This document shows positions 7,917 through 16,479 of a stretch of 22,131 nt of DNA, in pieces. The translations under genes were made by a program, and so were the position numbers. Under the pieces are notes generated by a model. That model ran no database searches and had not been told where the DNA came from. It worked only from the letters and a program-made list of their open reading frames with translations. How positions within the stretch are numbered: position 1 is the stretch's first letter; the number at the start of each line of letters is the position of its first letter. Source of the DNA: CAYLSV01 sp964386435 (GTDB taxonomy: Bacteria; Planctomycetota; Phycisphaerae; Tepidisphaerales; Tepidisphaeraceae); contig CAYLSV010000055.1 of assembly GCA_964386435.1 (NCBI GenBank), forward strand, positions 1 to 22,131. Direction: 5' to 3'.

Positions 7917-8954
7917 ATGATTGCCAAACAACTCCAAAGTCCCGCCCACGGTGAGATCGCCCTCATCGATTATGACGTTCCGACCGAGCCAAAACCTGAC
8001 GGCTTGCTCGTGCGCAACCAGCACGGGGCCGAGAAGCACGGCACGATGACCAGCTTCTGGAAGGGCTACGGCAACAAGCGCGGGGCGTTCGACCGAGACA
8101 AGCAGATCCACACAGGCGAGGGTGAGGCCTGGGGCTACCCGATCCCGTTGGGCAACATGCAGGTCGGCACGGTCGAAGACGTCGGGGCCGAGGCCGAGGG
8201 CTTCGCCGTCGGCGACCGCGTCGTTCACTTTGGCAACTTTCGGCCCGTCGCACAGGTGAGCCCGGCGATCGCGTGGAAGCTCAAGGGCGGCACGAGTTGG
8301 AAGGCCGCCACCTGCCTCGATCCGGCGACGTTCGCGTTTTGCGGCCTCCGCGACGGCAACGTCCGCGTCGGCGACAGCGTGGCAATCTTCAGCCTCGGCG
8401 CGATCGGCCTGATGGCCGTGCAGCTGGCGAAACTTGCCGGTTGCTACCCGATTATCGCGATCGACCCGCTCGCCAATCGTCGGCAAGTCGCCGAGGCGAC
8501 GGGTGCGGACGTGACGCTCGACCCGACCACCGGCGAGGATGTCGGTGTGAAGATCCGCGAGTTGACCGACTGGCGCGGGGCCGACGTGGTCATCGAGTAC
8601 AGCGGCGCGATGGAAGCGATGCAGGCGAGCGTGAAGGGCATCGCCTTCGGCGGCAACGTGGTGGCAGGCGCGTTTCCGCCGCCGTACAAGGCCGGCCTCG
8701 ACTTTGGCGGTGAAGCCCACATGAACCGCCCGAACATCATCTTTAGCCGCACCGAGAGCGACCCAAACCGCGACCATCCCCGGTGGGACAACCGGCGCGT
8801 CCGCCATGCGTGCATGCACCTGATCAACACGAACCAAATTGACGCCGAGCGGATCATCGACCCGATCGTGCCGTTCGACGAGAACCTCGTCGACGCCTAC
8901 CTCAAGATCGCCGAAGAGCCGCACAACAACATCAAGTTCGGCGTCAACTACTGA
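7917..8954 (+). CDS. Zinc-binding-type medium-chain dehydrogenase/reductase
   Basis: 345 aa, ATG start without a clear ribosome site. It is an MDR (alcohol dehydrogenase-like) fold: N-terminal GroES-like domain (about 1-130) with GNMQVGTVEDVG (79-90) and GDRV (99-102), then a Rossmann domain with SLGAIGLMA (159-167) and an acidic AIDP (181-184) that favours NAD over NADP. The four-cysteine structural zinc lobe of classical alcohol dehydrogenases is absent, and the usual first catalytic Cys near residue 38 is not there (LLVRNQHGAEKHG), so zinc binding is doubtful. It resembles the polyol dehydrogenase/BchC-like branch. It probably oxidises a sugar or polyol for the isomerase 50 bp downstream (inference). 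Confidence 0.82.
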   Translation: MIAKQLQSPAHGEIALIDYDVPTEPKPDGLLVRNQHGAEKHGTMTSFWKGYGNKRGAFDRDKQIHTGEGEAWGYPIPLGNMQVGTVEDVGAEAEGFAVGDRVVHFGNFRPVAQVSPAIAWKLKGGTSWKAATCLDPATFAFCGLRDGNVRVGDSVAIFSLGAIGLMAVQLAKLAGCYPIIAIDPLANRRQVAEATGADVTLDPTTGEDVGVKIRELTDWRGADVVIEYSGAMEAMQASVKGIAFGGNVVAGAFPPPYKAGLDFGGEAHMNRPNIIFSRTESDPNRDHPRWDNRRVRHACMHLINTNQIDAERIIDPIVPFDENLVDAYLKIAEEPHNNIKFGVNY

Positions 8955-9004
8955 AGTCCATTCGGCACCACTCACTCGGTATTCATCACTCACCACTTCC
9001 GCCC

Positions 9005-9805
9005 ATGCCCCTCCGCCAAAGCGTCGTCTATCCCATGCTCAAGCCCGGCCCGATGCCGCTAATCGACTTCCTGAAAGAGGCTGCGGCCATTGGGTACGAG
9101 GCGTGTGAGTTGTGGAGCTACGACGACACCCTCGGTGACGTCGTCGAAACCGCCCGCAGCGCCGGCCTGCGCGTCTGCAGCATGGTGGGCCACGAGCACG
9201 AGGACCCCGAGCAGGGCGGCCACTCCGAGGCACTCAGCCGGGCGAAGAACCACGACCGCATCGAGGCCGAACTGAGGAAGAGCATCGACCTCGCCGTCGA
9301 GTTCGACATCCCCGGCCTCATCACCCTCAGCGGCCACCGCAACAAGGGTGAAAGCGATGCCGAGACGATGATCGTGTGTGCCAACGGCTTGAAACGGATC
9401 GCCCCGTACGCGGAGGAAAAAGGCGTCAACCTGAACATGGAGCTGCTCAACTCCAAGGTCGACCACCCGCACTACGTCTGCGACAACACGTCTTGGGGCG
9501 TGGCCATGTGCGAGATGGTCGGCAGCGAGCGGTGCAAGCTGCTGTACGACATTTACCACATGAGCATTATGGAGGGCGACCTGATCCGCACCCTCAAGAA
9601 GCACGCCAGGTGGATAGGCCACTACCACACCGCCGGCAACCCCGGCCGGAACAACCTGAACGATTTTCAGGAAATCAATTACCAAGGCGTCGCCAAGGCC
9701 ATCGCCGCCACCGGCTACGACCTGTACATCGGCCACGAGTTCGTGCCGCAGGGCGACGCCATTGCCGCGATCCGAGAGGCGTTCGATGCGTGCAGTGTCC
9801 GCTGA
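9005..9805 (+). CDS. Sugar phosphate isomerase/epimerase-type TIM barrel, hydroxypyruvate isomerase-like
   Basis: 266 aa; the AP-endonuclease-2-like xylose isomerase fold. The probable metal ligands of this family are visible: E146 in LNMELLNS, D182 with H185 in LLYDIYHM, H208 in GHYHTAGNPG, and E245 in YIGHEF. The HxHxAGNPGRxxLxxxEINY block (206-226) is the hallmark of hydroxypyruvate isomerase (Hyi) and its relatives such as OtnI, which interconvert small 2-keto/aldehyde acids and are commonly encoded with four-carbon-acid sugar kinases. A kinase-like gene of that family lies at 16198-17229 in this window, though not adjacent. No signal peptide. Likely cotranscribed with the upstream dehydrogenase. 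Confidence 0.85.
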   Translation: MPLRQSVVYPMLKPGPMPLIDFLKEAAAIGYEACELWSYDDTLGDVVETARSAGLRVCSMVGHEHEDPEQGGHSEALSRAKNHDRIEAELRKSIDLAVEFDIPGLITLSGHRNKGESDAETMIVCANGLKRIAPYAEEKGVNLNMELLNSKVDHPHYVCDNTSWGVAMCEMVGSERCKLLYDIYHMSIMEGDLIRTLKKHARWIGHYHTAGNPGRNNLNDFQEINYQGVAKAIAATGYDLYIGHEFVPQGDAIAAIREAFDACSVR

Positions 9806-9947
9806 TGAACGATTCGATGCGCGATTTGCATTGCGCCGTGCGCGTGGAGTGTCTCTCCCGCTGCGCGAACTTGATTTATAGTCACGCCTGTTCGAGTCAC
9901 AACTATGTGGTTTTGACGGAGGAACAGGTTGCTTTAGAAAGACCCTT

Positions 9948-9952
9948 GGAGG
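9948..9952 (+). promoter_or_regulatory. Shine-Dalgarno site of the first PEP-CTERM gene
   Basis: GGAGG lies 4 bases before the ATG at 9957 and fixes that start. It is one of the stronger ribosome sites in the window. The remaining 9806-9947 holds no gene; TATAGT at 9877-9882 could be a -10 box but lacks a matching -35. Confidence 0.7.
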
Positions 9953-9956
9953 AAAC

Positions 9957-10730
9957 ATGCAGAAATCACTCATCGCCCTGATCGCCGCTGCGGCCTTTGT
10001 GCCCATTGCCACGGCCGACACGCTTGTCTCGTTCGACTTCAACCCGACCGACATCGAGGATCCGGGCAACATCGTCGAAAACGTGCCTTACGACGTGACC
10101 GGTGTGCTGGACTCCGACGTCGCCCTCACGCAGGGCCTGCTCTCGTCGGGTGCCAGCTCGTTCGATCTCGACGCGTGGCGGACGTTCTGGAACTTCACCG
10201 ACAACCCCGGGACGGCTGGCACTGTGGAGCCGGACGTGACGTCGCTGGCGCTTGCCATCCAGGAAGAGAACTTCATCTCGTTCGCGCTCACGCCAACCGC
10301 CGGCCGGCAGCTTGATCTGGATGCCGAGTCGCTGCTGATGGACGTTGGGTTCGTGCTCGGCAGTGCCGGGTCCGCGCCGGACTCGTCGCAGTTGCTCATC
10401 AGCAACGACGGCATGTTCGATGTCGCCGACGCCGCAAGCTCGGTGGTCACGCCGGCCAGTGGGACGTTGACCTACGACATCGCCGGTGCCGGCTTCGACG
10501 GCTTGGCCGGCGACGTGGAGTTCCGGATCTACGTCTGGAACGCCAACGGCACGCCGACCAACAGCGTCGGGTTCGCCCTCCACGGCGAAAACCCCAACCT
10601 CCCCGGCGGCTCCGCCGACGGCATCGGCGAAGGCCTGCTCCTCACCGGCAGCACCAGCCTGATCCCCGAGCCCGCGTCGCTGGGCCTCCTCGCCGCCGCC
10701 GGCCTCGGCCTGCTCCGCCGCCGGGCTTGA
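9957..10730 (+). CDS. Secreted PEP-CTERM sorting domain protein
   Basis: 257 aa. A signal peptide covers residues 1-20 (cleavage likely after IATA). The C terminus is a textbook PEP-CTERM tail: IPEP at about 235, then a hydrophobic helix (LGLLAAAGLGLL) and a terminal RRR cluster. Family knowledge: this tail is processed by an exosortase and directs proteins to the cell surface or extracellular matrix. The central 210 residues are Asp-, Gly- and Ser-rich beta-sandwich-like sequence (for example AGRQLDLDAESL and LLISNDGMFD), rather like many PEP-CTERM autotransport-type surface proteins, with no recognised enzyme motif. A paralogue follows directly downstream. Function unknown. Confidence 0.88.
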   Translation: MQKSLIALIAAAAFVPIATADTLVSFDFNPTDIEDPGNIVENVPYDVTGVLDSDVALTQGLLSSGASSFDLDAWRTFWNFTDNPGTAGTVEPDVTSLALAIQEENFISFALTPTAGRQLDLDAESLLMDVGFVLGSAGSAPDSSQLLISNDGMFDVADAASSVVTPASGTLTYDIAGAGFDGLAGDVEFRIYVWNANGTPTNSVGFALHGENPNLPGGSADGIGEGLLLTGSTSLIPEPASLGLLAAAGLGLLRRRA

Positions 10731-10761
10731 GCGGGTGGTTCAACGAAACCTTTCACACACG

Positions 10762-10794
10762 AACCGGGGCGGCCCTTCTCGGGCTGTTCCGGTT
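10762..10794 (+). terminator. Rho-independent-like terminator after the first PEP-CTERM gene
   Basis: Inverted repeat with outer stem AACCGG (10762-10767) and CCGGTT (10789-10794), an inner GGCCC/GGGCT stem, and a TTCT loop. It is followed by CTTTCC rather than a long T run. It lies 31 bases past the stop codon. The rest of 10731-10948 holds no other gene. Confidence 0.6.
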
Positions 10795-10948
10795 CTTTCC
10801 GTTCGGCTCGTAGCCCGTCAGAGCTGCGCAATTCACTTCGTGTGCTGCGCGAGACATGCGCCTCATTCAGGTGAGGAAGCGTCCAGAATACCCGCTCGAA
10901 GCCGCTGAAGAAGCCGGCATCCGTACCAGAATTCCCGTTGGAGTCAGA

Positions 10949-11724
10949 ATGCAGACCAACACCTTGGCCATCATCGTCGCTCTTACCACCGCCACCAGTG
11001 CTTCGACAGCAATGGGAGCGAACATCCTCAGTTTTGATTTTGACACTAATGATGGCGCGACACCACTGCCGACGCGAAATGCAACGACGGCTTACGCCAC
11101 CACCGGCGTGCTCGACCCGAACCTGACGCTGACGCAGGGCGTGGTGTCCGGTGCCGAAAGTGGGGACAGCAGCACGTCCTTCAGTATTCGCTACCGGCCC
11201 GCCACCGCTGGCGCTTCGGCGGAACCTGTTGACTCGCTTGAGAATGCGCTGCTTGAAGGGTCCTACTTCTCGTTCATCGTGACGCCAGCGGCCGGCCGAC
11301 AGCTTGATCTTGCCGGTGGTTCGCTGGATGTGCAGTACACCTTCGCGCAAGGTGCGGGCACCGCTGTTCCTGATTCTTCTTCCCTGTTGGTCAGCAACGA
11401 CGGCACGTTCGACACGAACGATGTCGCTAGCGGTACGTTCAACCCTAGTAACGCGCTTGTGAATTATGAAGTGTCGACATAAAGTTCAACGGGCTAACGG
11501 GTAATGTGGAGCTCCGAGTCTACCTCTGGAACGTTGACGGCGACTATCCAACGTTCCCGATTGGCGTGAACATTGACATGGATGCTGCCAGCATCTCCGG
11601 GCAGTTTGGGCTCGGAGAGACAATCGTGCTCGATGCATCGGTCTCTGCTATTCCCGAGCCTTTGTCTGCGGGGTTCATCACCGCTGGCGGCCTGCTGCTG
11701 GGGTTGCGGCGGGTGCGACTGTAG
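10949..11724 (+). pseudogene. Second PEP-CTERM protein, interrupted by a frameshift
   Basis: Paralogue of the preceding gene. It starts at the ATG at 10949 with GGAG at 10940-10943; an earlier in-frame ATG at 10856 would add a charged leader in front of the signal peptide and is less likely. Residues 1-23 are a signal peptide (MQTNTLAIIVAL...). The frame runs to a TAA at 11480-11482, while the homologous remainder continues in another frame (from about 11476) to TAG at 11722-11724 and ends in IPEP, a hydrophobic stretch and LRRVRL, i.e. the PEP-CTERM tail. Shared blocks with the paralogue: TPAAGRQLDL, LLVSNDGTFD, NGLTGNVELRVYLWN. One added base near 11476 would restore one open frame of about 258 codons. 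Either a real recent mutation or a draft-sequence error. Confidence 0.8.
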
Positions 11725-11749
11725 CGGGACCTCATCGGAACGTTGATTC

Positions 11750-11784
11750 AAGCCGGTGCGATCTCTCGCGGGTTGCACCGGCTT
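11750..11784. terminator. Strong hairpin between convergent PEP-CTERM and sulfatase genes
   Basis: Perfect 10-bp stem: AAGCCGGTGC at 11750-11759 pairs with GCACCGGCTT at 11775-11784, with a 15-nt loop. It lies 25 bases past the PEP-CTERM stop and 8 bases from the sulfatase stop on the opposite strand, so it probably ends both transcripts. The T tract is short on either side. Confidence 0.75.
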
Positions 11785-11792
11785 CCGTACTT

Positions 11793-13226
11793 TCATGCCG
11801 ACGGCCCGTCGATGGGCGGGTGGTCGGGGGCGGTCAGCAGGGCGAACTTGGCCAGGTGCCGGTGCAGGGTGAGCTGGGCGGCGGTGGTGGATGGGTCGTG
11901 GATGAGGTTGCGTAACTCCCACGGATCGTTGTGCAGGTCGTAATATTCGTCGTCGCCGTTGAGGCGGGTGATGAGTTTGTGGTCGGGGGTGCGGACCATG
12001 CGGCTGCGGACCATCGAGTGGGGGTAGTCGTGGTAGGTGCGGGTCTTGGGGAACTGGTGGCCCTCGGCTTCGGCGGGGAGCATCCAGCGGGCGATGGCGT
12101 CGGGGGCGCGGGCGAGCACCGCCGGTTCGTGGCCGCCCTCGCTGAAGACGGCGTCACGGATGCTTTGGCCTTCAATTGTGGGGGCAAGGTCGTGGCCGTG
12201 GGGCGTCCACGGCAAATCGAGGCCGAGCAGCGCGGCGAGGGTGGGGCAAACGTCGGTGTGGTCACTGAGGTGTTCGACCTGCCGGCCGCGTGGCCAGCCG
12301 GGGGCGCGGAGGATGCAAGGCACGTGGACGAGGCAGTCGGGGAAGTGCGTGTCCCACTTCTCCGCCAGCCCATATTGGCCGGCGTAGTCGCCGTGATCGG
12401 ACCAGAAGACGATGATGCTGTCGTCGAGCAGGTCGAGCTCGCGCAACGTTGTCATCACGCGGCCGACGTGGTCGTCGACCTGGTGGATCATGCCGTAGTA
12501 GGTCGCCTGCACCTCCAAGGCATGGGCCGGGTCGATATCGGTGCCGGTACGGCCGGCGCGTTGGGCAAGCAGGACTTTGCACGGGTTCTCCGGCAATGCG
12601 GTCGGGAACGGCTCGATCGAGTCGCGGTCGACGCCGCTGAAGTAGGGCTCGGCGACGCCATAAACCGGATGGGGCGCCTCGATGTTGAGCTGCAGGAAGA
12701 AGGGTTGCTCGCGGTCGCGGTTTTCCCGCAAAAACCGCAGCGTCTGTTCGACGTGGGCGGCGTCCTTCTCGCCCAGCACGTCGACGTTGCCGGCGTAGTC
12801 CCAGCCGCGGGGGAGCTTGTCGGTTGCCGGCAGCGGCCGCTTGGGCGGCAGCAGGTCGGCGTAGGCGGGGGCGTCGCTGCGGTGTTTAATGCTTTCCCAG
12901 CGGGCGTCGTCCCAGCAATGGTTCTTGCCAAAGACGGCCGTCTGGTAGCCCTCGGCGGCGAGGGTGCAGAGCAGGTCGGGCTGCTCGGGGTCGAGGCGTT
13001 GGCCGAGGGTGCGGTAGCCGCCGGTGTGGCAATAGCGGCCGGTCATCAGGCTGACGCGGCTGGGCGTGCACTTGGGGAACGTGGCGAAGTGGTTCATGAA
13101 CGCCACCCCCTCGCCGGCGAGTGCGTCGATGTTCGGCGTGCGGACGTCGCGGTTGCCGGCGTAGCCGACGCAGTCGCCGCGGAGTTCGTCGCTGCAGAGG
13201 ATGATGACGTTCTTCGGTCGAGGCAT
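11793..13226 (-). CDS. Sulfatase (alkaline-phosphatase superfamily, formylglycine type)
   Basis: 477 aa from the ATG at 13226; an ATG at 13250 would add eight mostly basic residues (MRYRRRRL) and is less likely. The Cys-type activation motif CTPSR is present: C53 would be converted to formylglycine, followed by MTGRY (61-65). Metal ligands D13 (SDELRGD) and the pair D277-H278 in FWSDHGD are visible, plus K290 in GLAEKW. The family hydrolyses sulfate esters of glycans. No signal peptide is seen, which is unusual for a glycan sulfatase and suggests a cytoplasmic site (inference). A maturation enzyme (FGE or anSME) is needed and is not in this window. It diverges from the rhamnosidase gene with a 100-bp spacer. 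Confidence 0.9.
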   Translation of the reverse strand: MPRPKNVIILCSDELRGDCVGYAGNRDVRTPNIDALAGEGVAFMNHFATFPKCTPSRVSLMTGRYCHTGGYRTLGQRLDPEQPDLLCTLAAEGYQTAVFGKNHCWDDARWESIKHRSDAPAYADLLPPKRPLPATDKLPRGWDYAGNVDVLGEKDAAHVEQTLRFLRENRDREQPFFLQLNIEAPHPVYGVAEPYFSGVDRDSIEPFPTALPENPCKVLLAQRAGRTGTDIDPAHALEVQATYYGMIHQVDDHVGRVMTTLRELDLLDDSIIVFWSDHGDYAGQYGLAEKWDTHFPDCLVHVPCILRAPGWPRGRQVEHLSDHTDVCPTLAALLGLDLPWTPHGHDLAPTIEGQSIRDAVFSEGGHEPAVLARAPDAIARWMLPAEAEGHQFPKTRTYHDYPHSMVRSRMVRTPDHKLITRLNGDDEYYDLHNDPWELRNLIHDPSTTAAQLTLHRHLAKFALLTAPDHPPIDGPSA

Positions 13227-13326
13227 AAGTCGGCGGCGACGGTACCGCATGGCGCCGGCGTTGCGCGAATCGCACGCGGTTCTGCGGAAGCCGGGCAGGC
13301 TGGGGGTTGGTTAAGGTCGCCCGACG

Positions 13327-16008
13327 ATGCCCGAGAACGACCCCCCAGCCGATGCCCGCTTTATCTGGCCCGCCAACGTGGCCGCGGACGCGCGCAACGT
13401 CTACGCGCGGTTTCGGCGGGATGTCACGCTCGACGCGGTGCCGGACGATGCGACGCTGGCGATCTTCGCCGACACGCGGTATCGGCTATGGGTCAACGGC
13501 AACCTTGTCGGTCACGGGCCGGCACGGTTCTTTCCGATCGCGCCGAAATTCGATTCGTGGCAGATCGCCAAGCACCTGCGGCCGGGGCGGAATGTGATCG
13601 CCGTGCTCGTCAACAACTATGGCACGCAGAGCTTCCACAGCCAGCTTCATCGTGGTGGATTGATCGCGTGGTTGACCGGCGCCGGCGAGACGATGGTGGC
13701 GACGGACGGGCATTGGCTGGCGTCGCGGGACGAATCGTTCGAAGGCAAAGCGGTGCGGCTGTCGTTCGCGCTGAATCCGGCCGAATGGGTCGAGCGGCCG
13801 GGCGAGGAGGCGTGGTGGCAACCGGAGAATCACGTCGACTGGCCCGCGGCGGTGGCGTTGGCGGCGGGCGAGTGGGGGCCGCTTGCGCCGCGGCCAATCG
13901 CGATGCTGGACGAGCGTGAGGTGACGCTCGGTGGACCCGTCGCACGATTCTTGGTGCGGCCGAAGTTTGAGGAGCAGGTGCGGTCGGTAATGGTGCAGTC
14001 GAAGCGGGCGTTCGACAATCAGAACTGGTTTGCCGCGGCAATTTGGTTCACGCTCAACGCGGCGGCGGACGAGACGGTAACGCTGGCGACGTCGCTGGAG
14101 CGGGTGTTCCTGCCCGACGGCAACGAGGTGGAGGCAACGGTGGCGGCGGACGTGCCGGCACACCATCGGCGGGAGTTCACCCTCCGGCTGGCCGCGGGCA
14201 CGACGCGGCTGCTCGGGTGGCTGCCGTTGCCCGGGGATGTGAACGACCTCGTGCTGGCGTTGCCGACGGCGGCGGGCGTGACATTGCCGAAGGCGGTGGA
14301 GGTCGCCGGACCGTGGCGGACGCGGGAACTGGCGGGGGATCTTGTGCCGCGTTTGCCGGGTAGTTTGACCGAGTTTCCGGACGTGGAGGCGACGACGCGG
14401 GTTGAGCTGATCGACGGCTTTCTTGCGCCGGCCCGGCAGCGGGCGTGGAGCGACGTGCGGCCCATCGGCGACGGCAAGATGCCGTGTGACCGGGACGGCC
14501 TCGCGTTGCTGTACGACTTCGGCGGCCAGTACCTCGGCCGGCCGCTGCTCGAGTTCGATGCCGGGCCGGGCACGACGATCGATCTCGCCTACACCGAACG
14601 CCGTGATGATGTCGGGGCGGCGTACCTGCACGAGCGGTCGATGGTCGACATGATGGACCGCGCCCGCGTCGACGGCCAAGGCACCTGGCACGTGTTCCAC
14701 CCCCGCGGCGGCCGGTTCATCGAGGTGCTGATTCGCGGGCCGCTGAAGGCGTTCCAGGTCAGAAAGCTGTCGGTCACGCAGGCGCTCTACCCCGTGCCGC
14801 GGACAACGAGCTTCGCCTGCTCCGACCCGCTGCTCACAAAGCTGTGGCACCTCGGTCGGGAGGCATTGATCGCGTGCTCGGAAGATGCCTACCTCGACTG
14901 CCCGTGGCGGGAGCGCGGTGCGTACGTCGGCGATGCCCTGGTGACATGGGACGTTGATCGCGTCTGCCACCACGACCCGCGGCTGATGCGGCGGAGCGTC
15001 GAGCTGTTCCTCGAAGGTCAAGGCGAAACCGGCCTGATTCGGCCCGGCGCCCACAGCGTCGCCCCCGGTCGGCACCCGGACTACACGCTGCTGCTGGCCA
15101 CCTGCGGCCGGCGGTATGTGGAGGACACCGGCGATGTCACGCTCGCGACGCAGCACGTCGATCGCTGGCTCCGGTTGGGCGACGGCATGCGGGGGCTGAA
15201 GGACAGGTCGGGTCTCATCGACGGCAGCGGACTTGAGCCGTATATCGACATCGCGCAGCACCGCAACCGCGAGCCGCGGTCAATGGTGATGAACGCATTT
15301 TTCGTGATGGGCATGCGCGATCTGGCGGTGCTGCTGGACGCCGCCGGACGGGGAGCCGAGGCGGCGACGTGCCGGGCGGAGGCCGAGCAGCACGCGGTGG
15401 TGGTGCAGCAAACCTACTGGAACGAGGCGGCCGGCGTCTTTGATGATTTGCCCGAAGGATCGTCGCCAAGCGTTCACGGCAACACGCTGGCGCTCCTCAC
15501 CGATCTGGTGAATGACGCCCAACTCGCCGCCGTGCGGCCCTGGCTTCTGGGGCAGCTGCGCGACAATTTCCTCGGCCTCGATCATGCGCCGGTCCGCGAC
15601 GGCGTGCGAACGAACGCGTACTTCTCACACTACGTCCTGCAGGCGCTGGCGAAGCTCGGCGAACACCAGGCCGCGATCGACTTCATCCGCCACGCGTTCG
15701 GTCCCATGGTCCGCGACGGGGCATGGACGACGTGGGAGAGTCTGGGCGGCGACGCCAACGGCAGCTTGTGCCACGTGTGGGCGGCCGCGCCGACGTGGTT
15801 CCTGACGACGCAGGTGCTTGGCGTGCGGCTGGCCGATCTGCCGCGAGGCGAGGTGGTGCATGTGGCTCCCAAGCTGGGCGATCTAACTCACGCCGCCGGC
15901 GAGGTGCCTCACGCGCGGGGAATGCTGAAGGTGACGGCACGGCGCGAGGGGGACGAGGTGCGTGTGGAAGCCGACGCGCCCGATGGTGTGGAGCTCGTGC
16001 TGCCGTGA
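13327..16008 (+). CDS. Alpha-L-rhamnosidase, GH78-type six-hairpin glycosidase
   Basis: 893 aa. N-terminal beta-sandwich modules (about 1-340; the first carries the RLWVNGNLVGHGP strand typical of rhamnosidase N domains) precede an (alpha/alpha)6 barrel (about 500-830) and a C-terminal beta-sandwich. The hallmark DCPWRERGAYVGD occupies 524-536, matching the DCPxRERxxWxGD motif with its catalytic acids; the probable general base is E804 in TTWESLG, followed by SLCHVW in place of the usual SLNHY. It releases terminal alpha-L-rhamnose. No signal peptide, so it probably acts inside the cell on oligosaccharides. Divergent from the sulfatase, which suggests that both act on one sulfated, rhamnose-containing glycan (inference). 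Confidence 0.87.
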   Translation: MPENDPPADARFIWPANVAADARNVYARFRRDVTLDAVPDDATLAIFADTRYRLWVNGNLVGHGPARFFPIAPKFDSWQIAKHLRPGRNVIAVLVNNYGTQSFHSQLHRGGLIAWLTGAGETMVATDGHWLASRDESFEGKAVRLSFALNPAEWVERPGEEAWWQPENHVDWPAAVALAAGEWGPLAPRPIAMLDEREVTLGGPVARFLVRPKFEEQVRSVMVQSKRAFDNQNWFAAAIWFTLNAAADETVTLATSLERVFLPDGNEVEATVAADVPAHHRREFTLRLAAGTTRLLGWLPLPGDVNDLVLALPTAAGVTLPKAVEVAGPWRTRELAGDLVPRLPGSLTEFPDVEATTRVELIDGFLAPARQRAWSDVRPIGDGKMPCDRDGLALLYDFGGQYLGRPLLEFDAGPGTTIDLAYTERRDDVGAAYLHERSMVDMMDRARVDGQGTWHVFHPRGGRFIEVLIRGPLKAFQVRKLSVTQALYPVPRTTSFACSDPLLTKLWHLGREALIACSEDAYLDCPWRERGAYVGDALVTWDVDRVCHHDPRLMRRSVELFLEGQGETGLIRPGAHSVAPGRHPDYTLLLATCGRRYVEDTGDVTLATQHVDRWLRLGDGMRGLKDRSGLIDGSGLEPYIDIAQHRNREPRSMVMNAFFVMGMRDLAVLLDAAGRGAEAATCRAEAEQHAVVVQQTYWNEAAGVFDDLPEGSSPSVHGNTLALLTDLVNDAQLAAVRPWLLGQLRDNFLGLDHAPVRDGVRTNAYFSHYVLQALAKLGEHQAAIDFIRHAFGPMVRDGAWTTWESLGGDANGSLCHVWAAAPTWFLTTQVLGVRLADLPRGEVVHVAPKLGDLTHAAGEVPHARGMLKVTARREGDEVRVEADAPDGVELVLP

Positions 16009-16197
16009 CCGGTCAACCCGTGCGCGTTTCGGGCAGCGGCGTGCGTGTTTGGCCGAACCTGTGGCAGCGGCATCAGGTATGTTGTGGGGGCCGCCGGGTA
16101 ACTTGATGGCCTCAATGTTTCAGTCCAATCTCGCCGCAACGGGCACGACCGGGAAGGGGCGTGTCCGGCGGCGTCTTTTGTCCTTCGGGGGGGCGGC

Positions 16198-16479
16198 GTG
16201 ATCCGGCCGCGGGAGTGGGTCATCGTGGCCGACGACCTGATGGCCGCGGCCGATCTGGCGGGGGCTGCGTTCGCCGCGGGACTGCCGACGTGCGTGGTGC
16301 GGCACGATGCCCAGCAGCCGGCGCGGCCCGAGGCGTTGCTGGTGGTGAACGCGGAGCTCGACGGGCTGCGGGCGCGGCGGGCGACGGCACGGTGCCGGGA
16401 GGTGTTGCGCTGGCAGGCCGAGCACGGCCGGCGGTTGCTGTTCCTTCATGCGGATGGGAGAGTGCATGGCCGCGGCTGA
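16198..16479 (+). CDS. Four-carbon acid sugar kinase-like protein, N-terminal fragment
   Basis: GTG start with a G-rich site just upstream. The open frame is 93 codons. The first 80 residues match the N domain of the DUF1537/four-carbon-acid sugar kinase family: a VIVADDLMAAADLAGAAF opening (usual form ADDLTGAxD), then LPTCVV and a short EVLRWQAEHGRRLLF helix-strand. The signature Thr-Gly of ADDLTGA is replaced by Met-Ala. High third-position GC holds in this frame only up to about 16443, then passes to the next frame, so the last dozen codons to TGA at 16477-16479 are probably not native. Best read as the 5' part of a gene interrupted by a one-base frameshift. The 189 bp before it (16009-16197) hold nothing I can assign. 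Confidence 0.55.
   Translation: MIRPREWVIVADDLMAAADLAGAAFAAGLPTCVVRHDAQQPARPEALLVVNAELDGLRARRATARCREVLRWQAEHGRRLLFLHADGRVHGRG

Noticed and set aside
10856..10948. Upstream ATG start for the second PEP-CTERM gene
   Set aside because: The added 31 residues are charged and precede a perfectly good signal peptide; GGAG sits just before the ATG at 10949.
11470..11490. Programmed ribosomal frameshift in the second PEP-CTERM gene
   Set aside because: No X XXY YYZ slippery heptamer or evident downstream hairpin is seen at the junction; mutation or sequence error is simpler.
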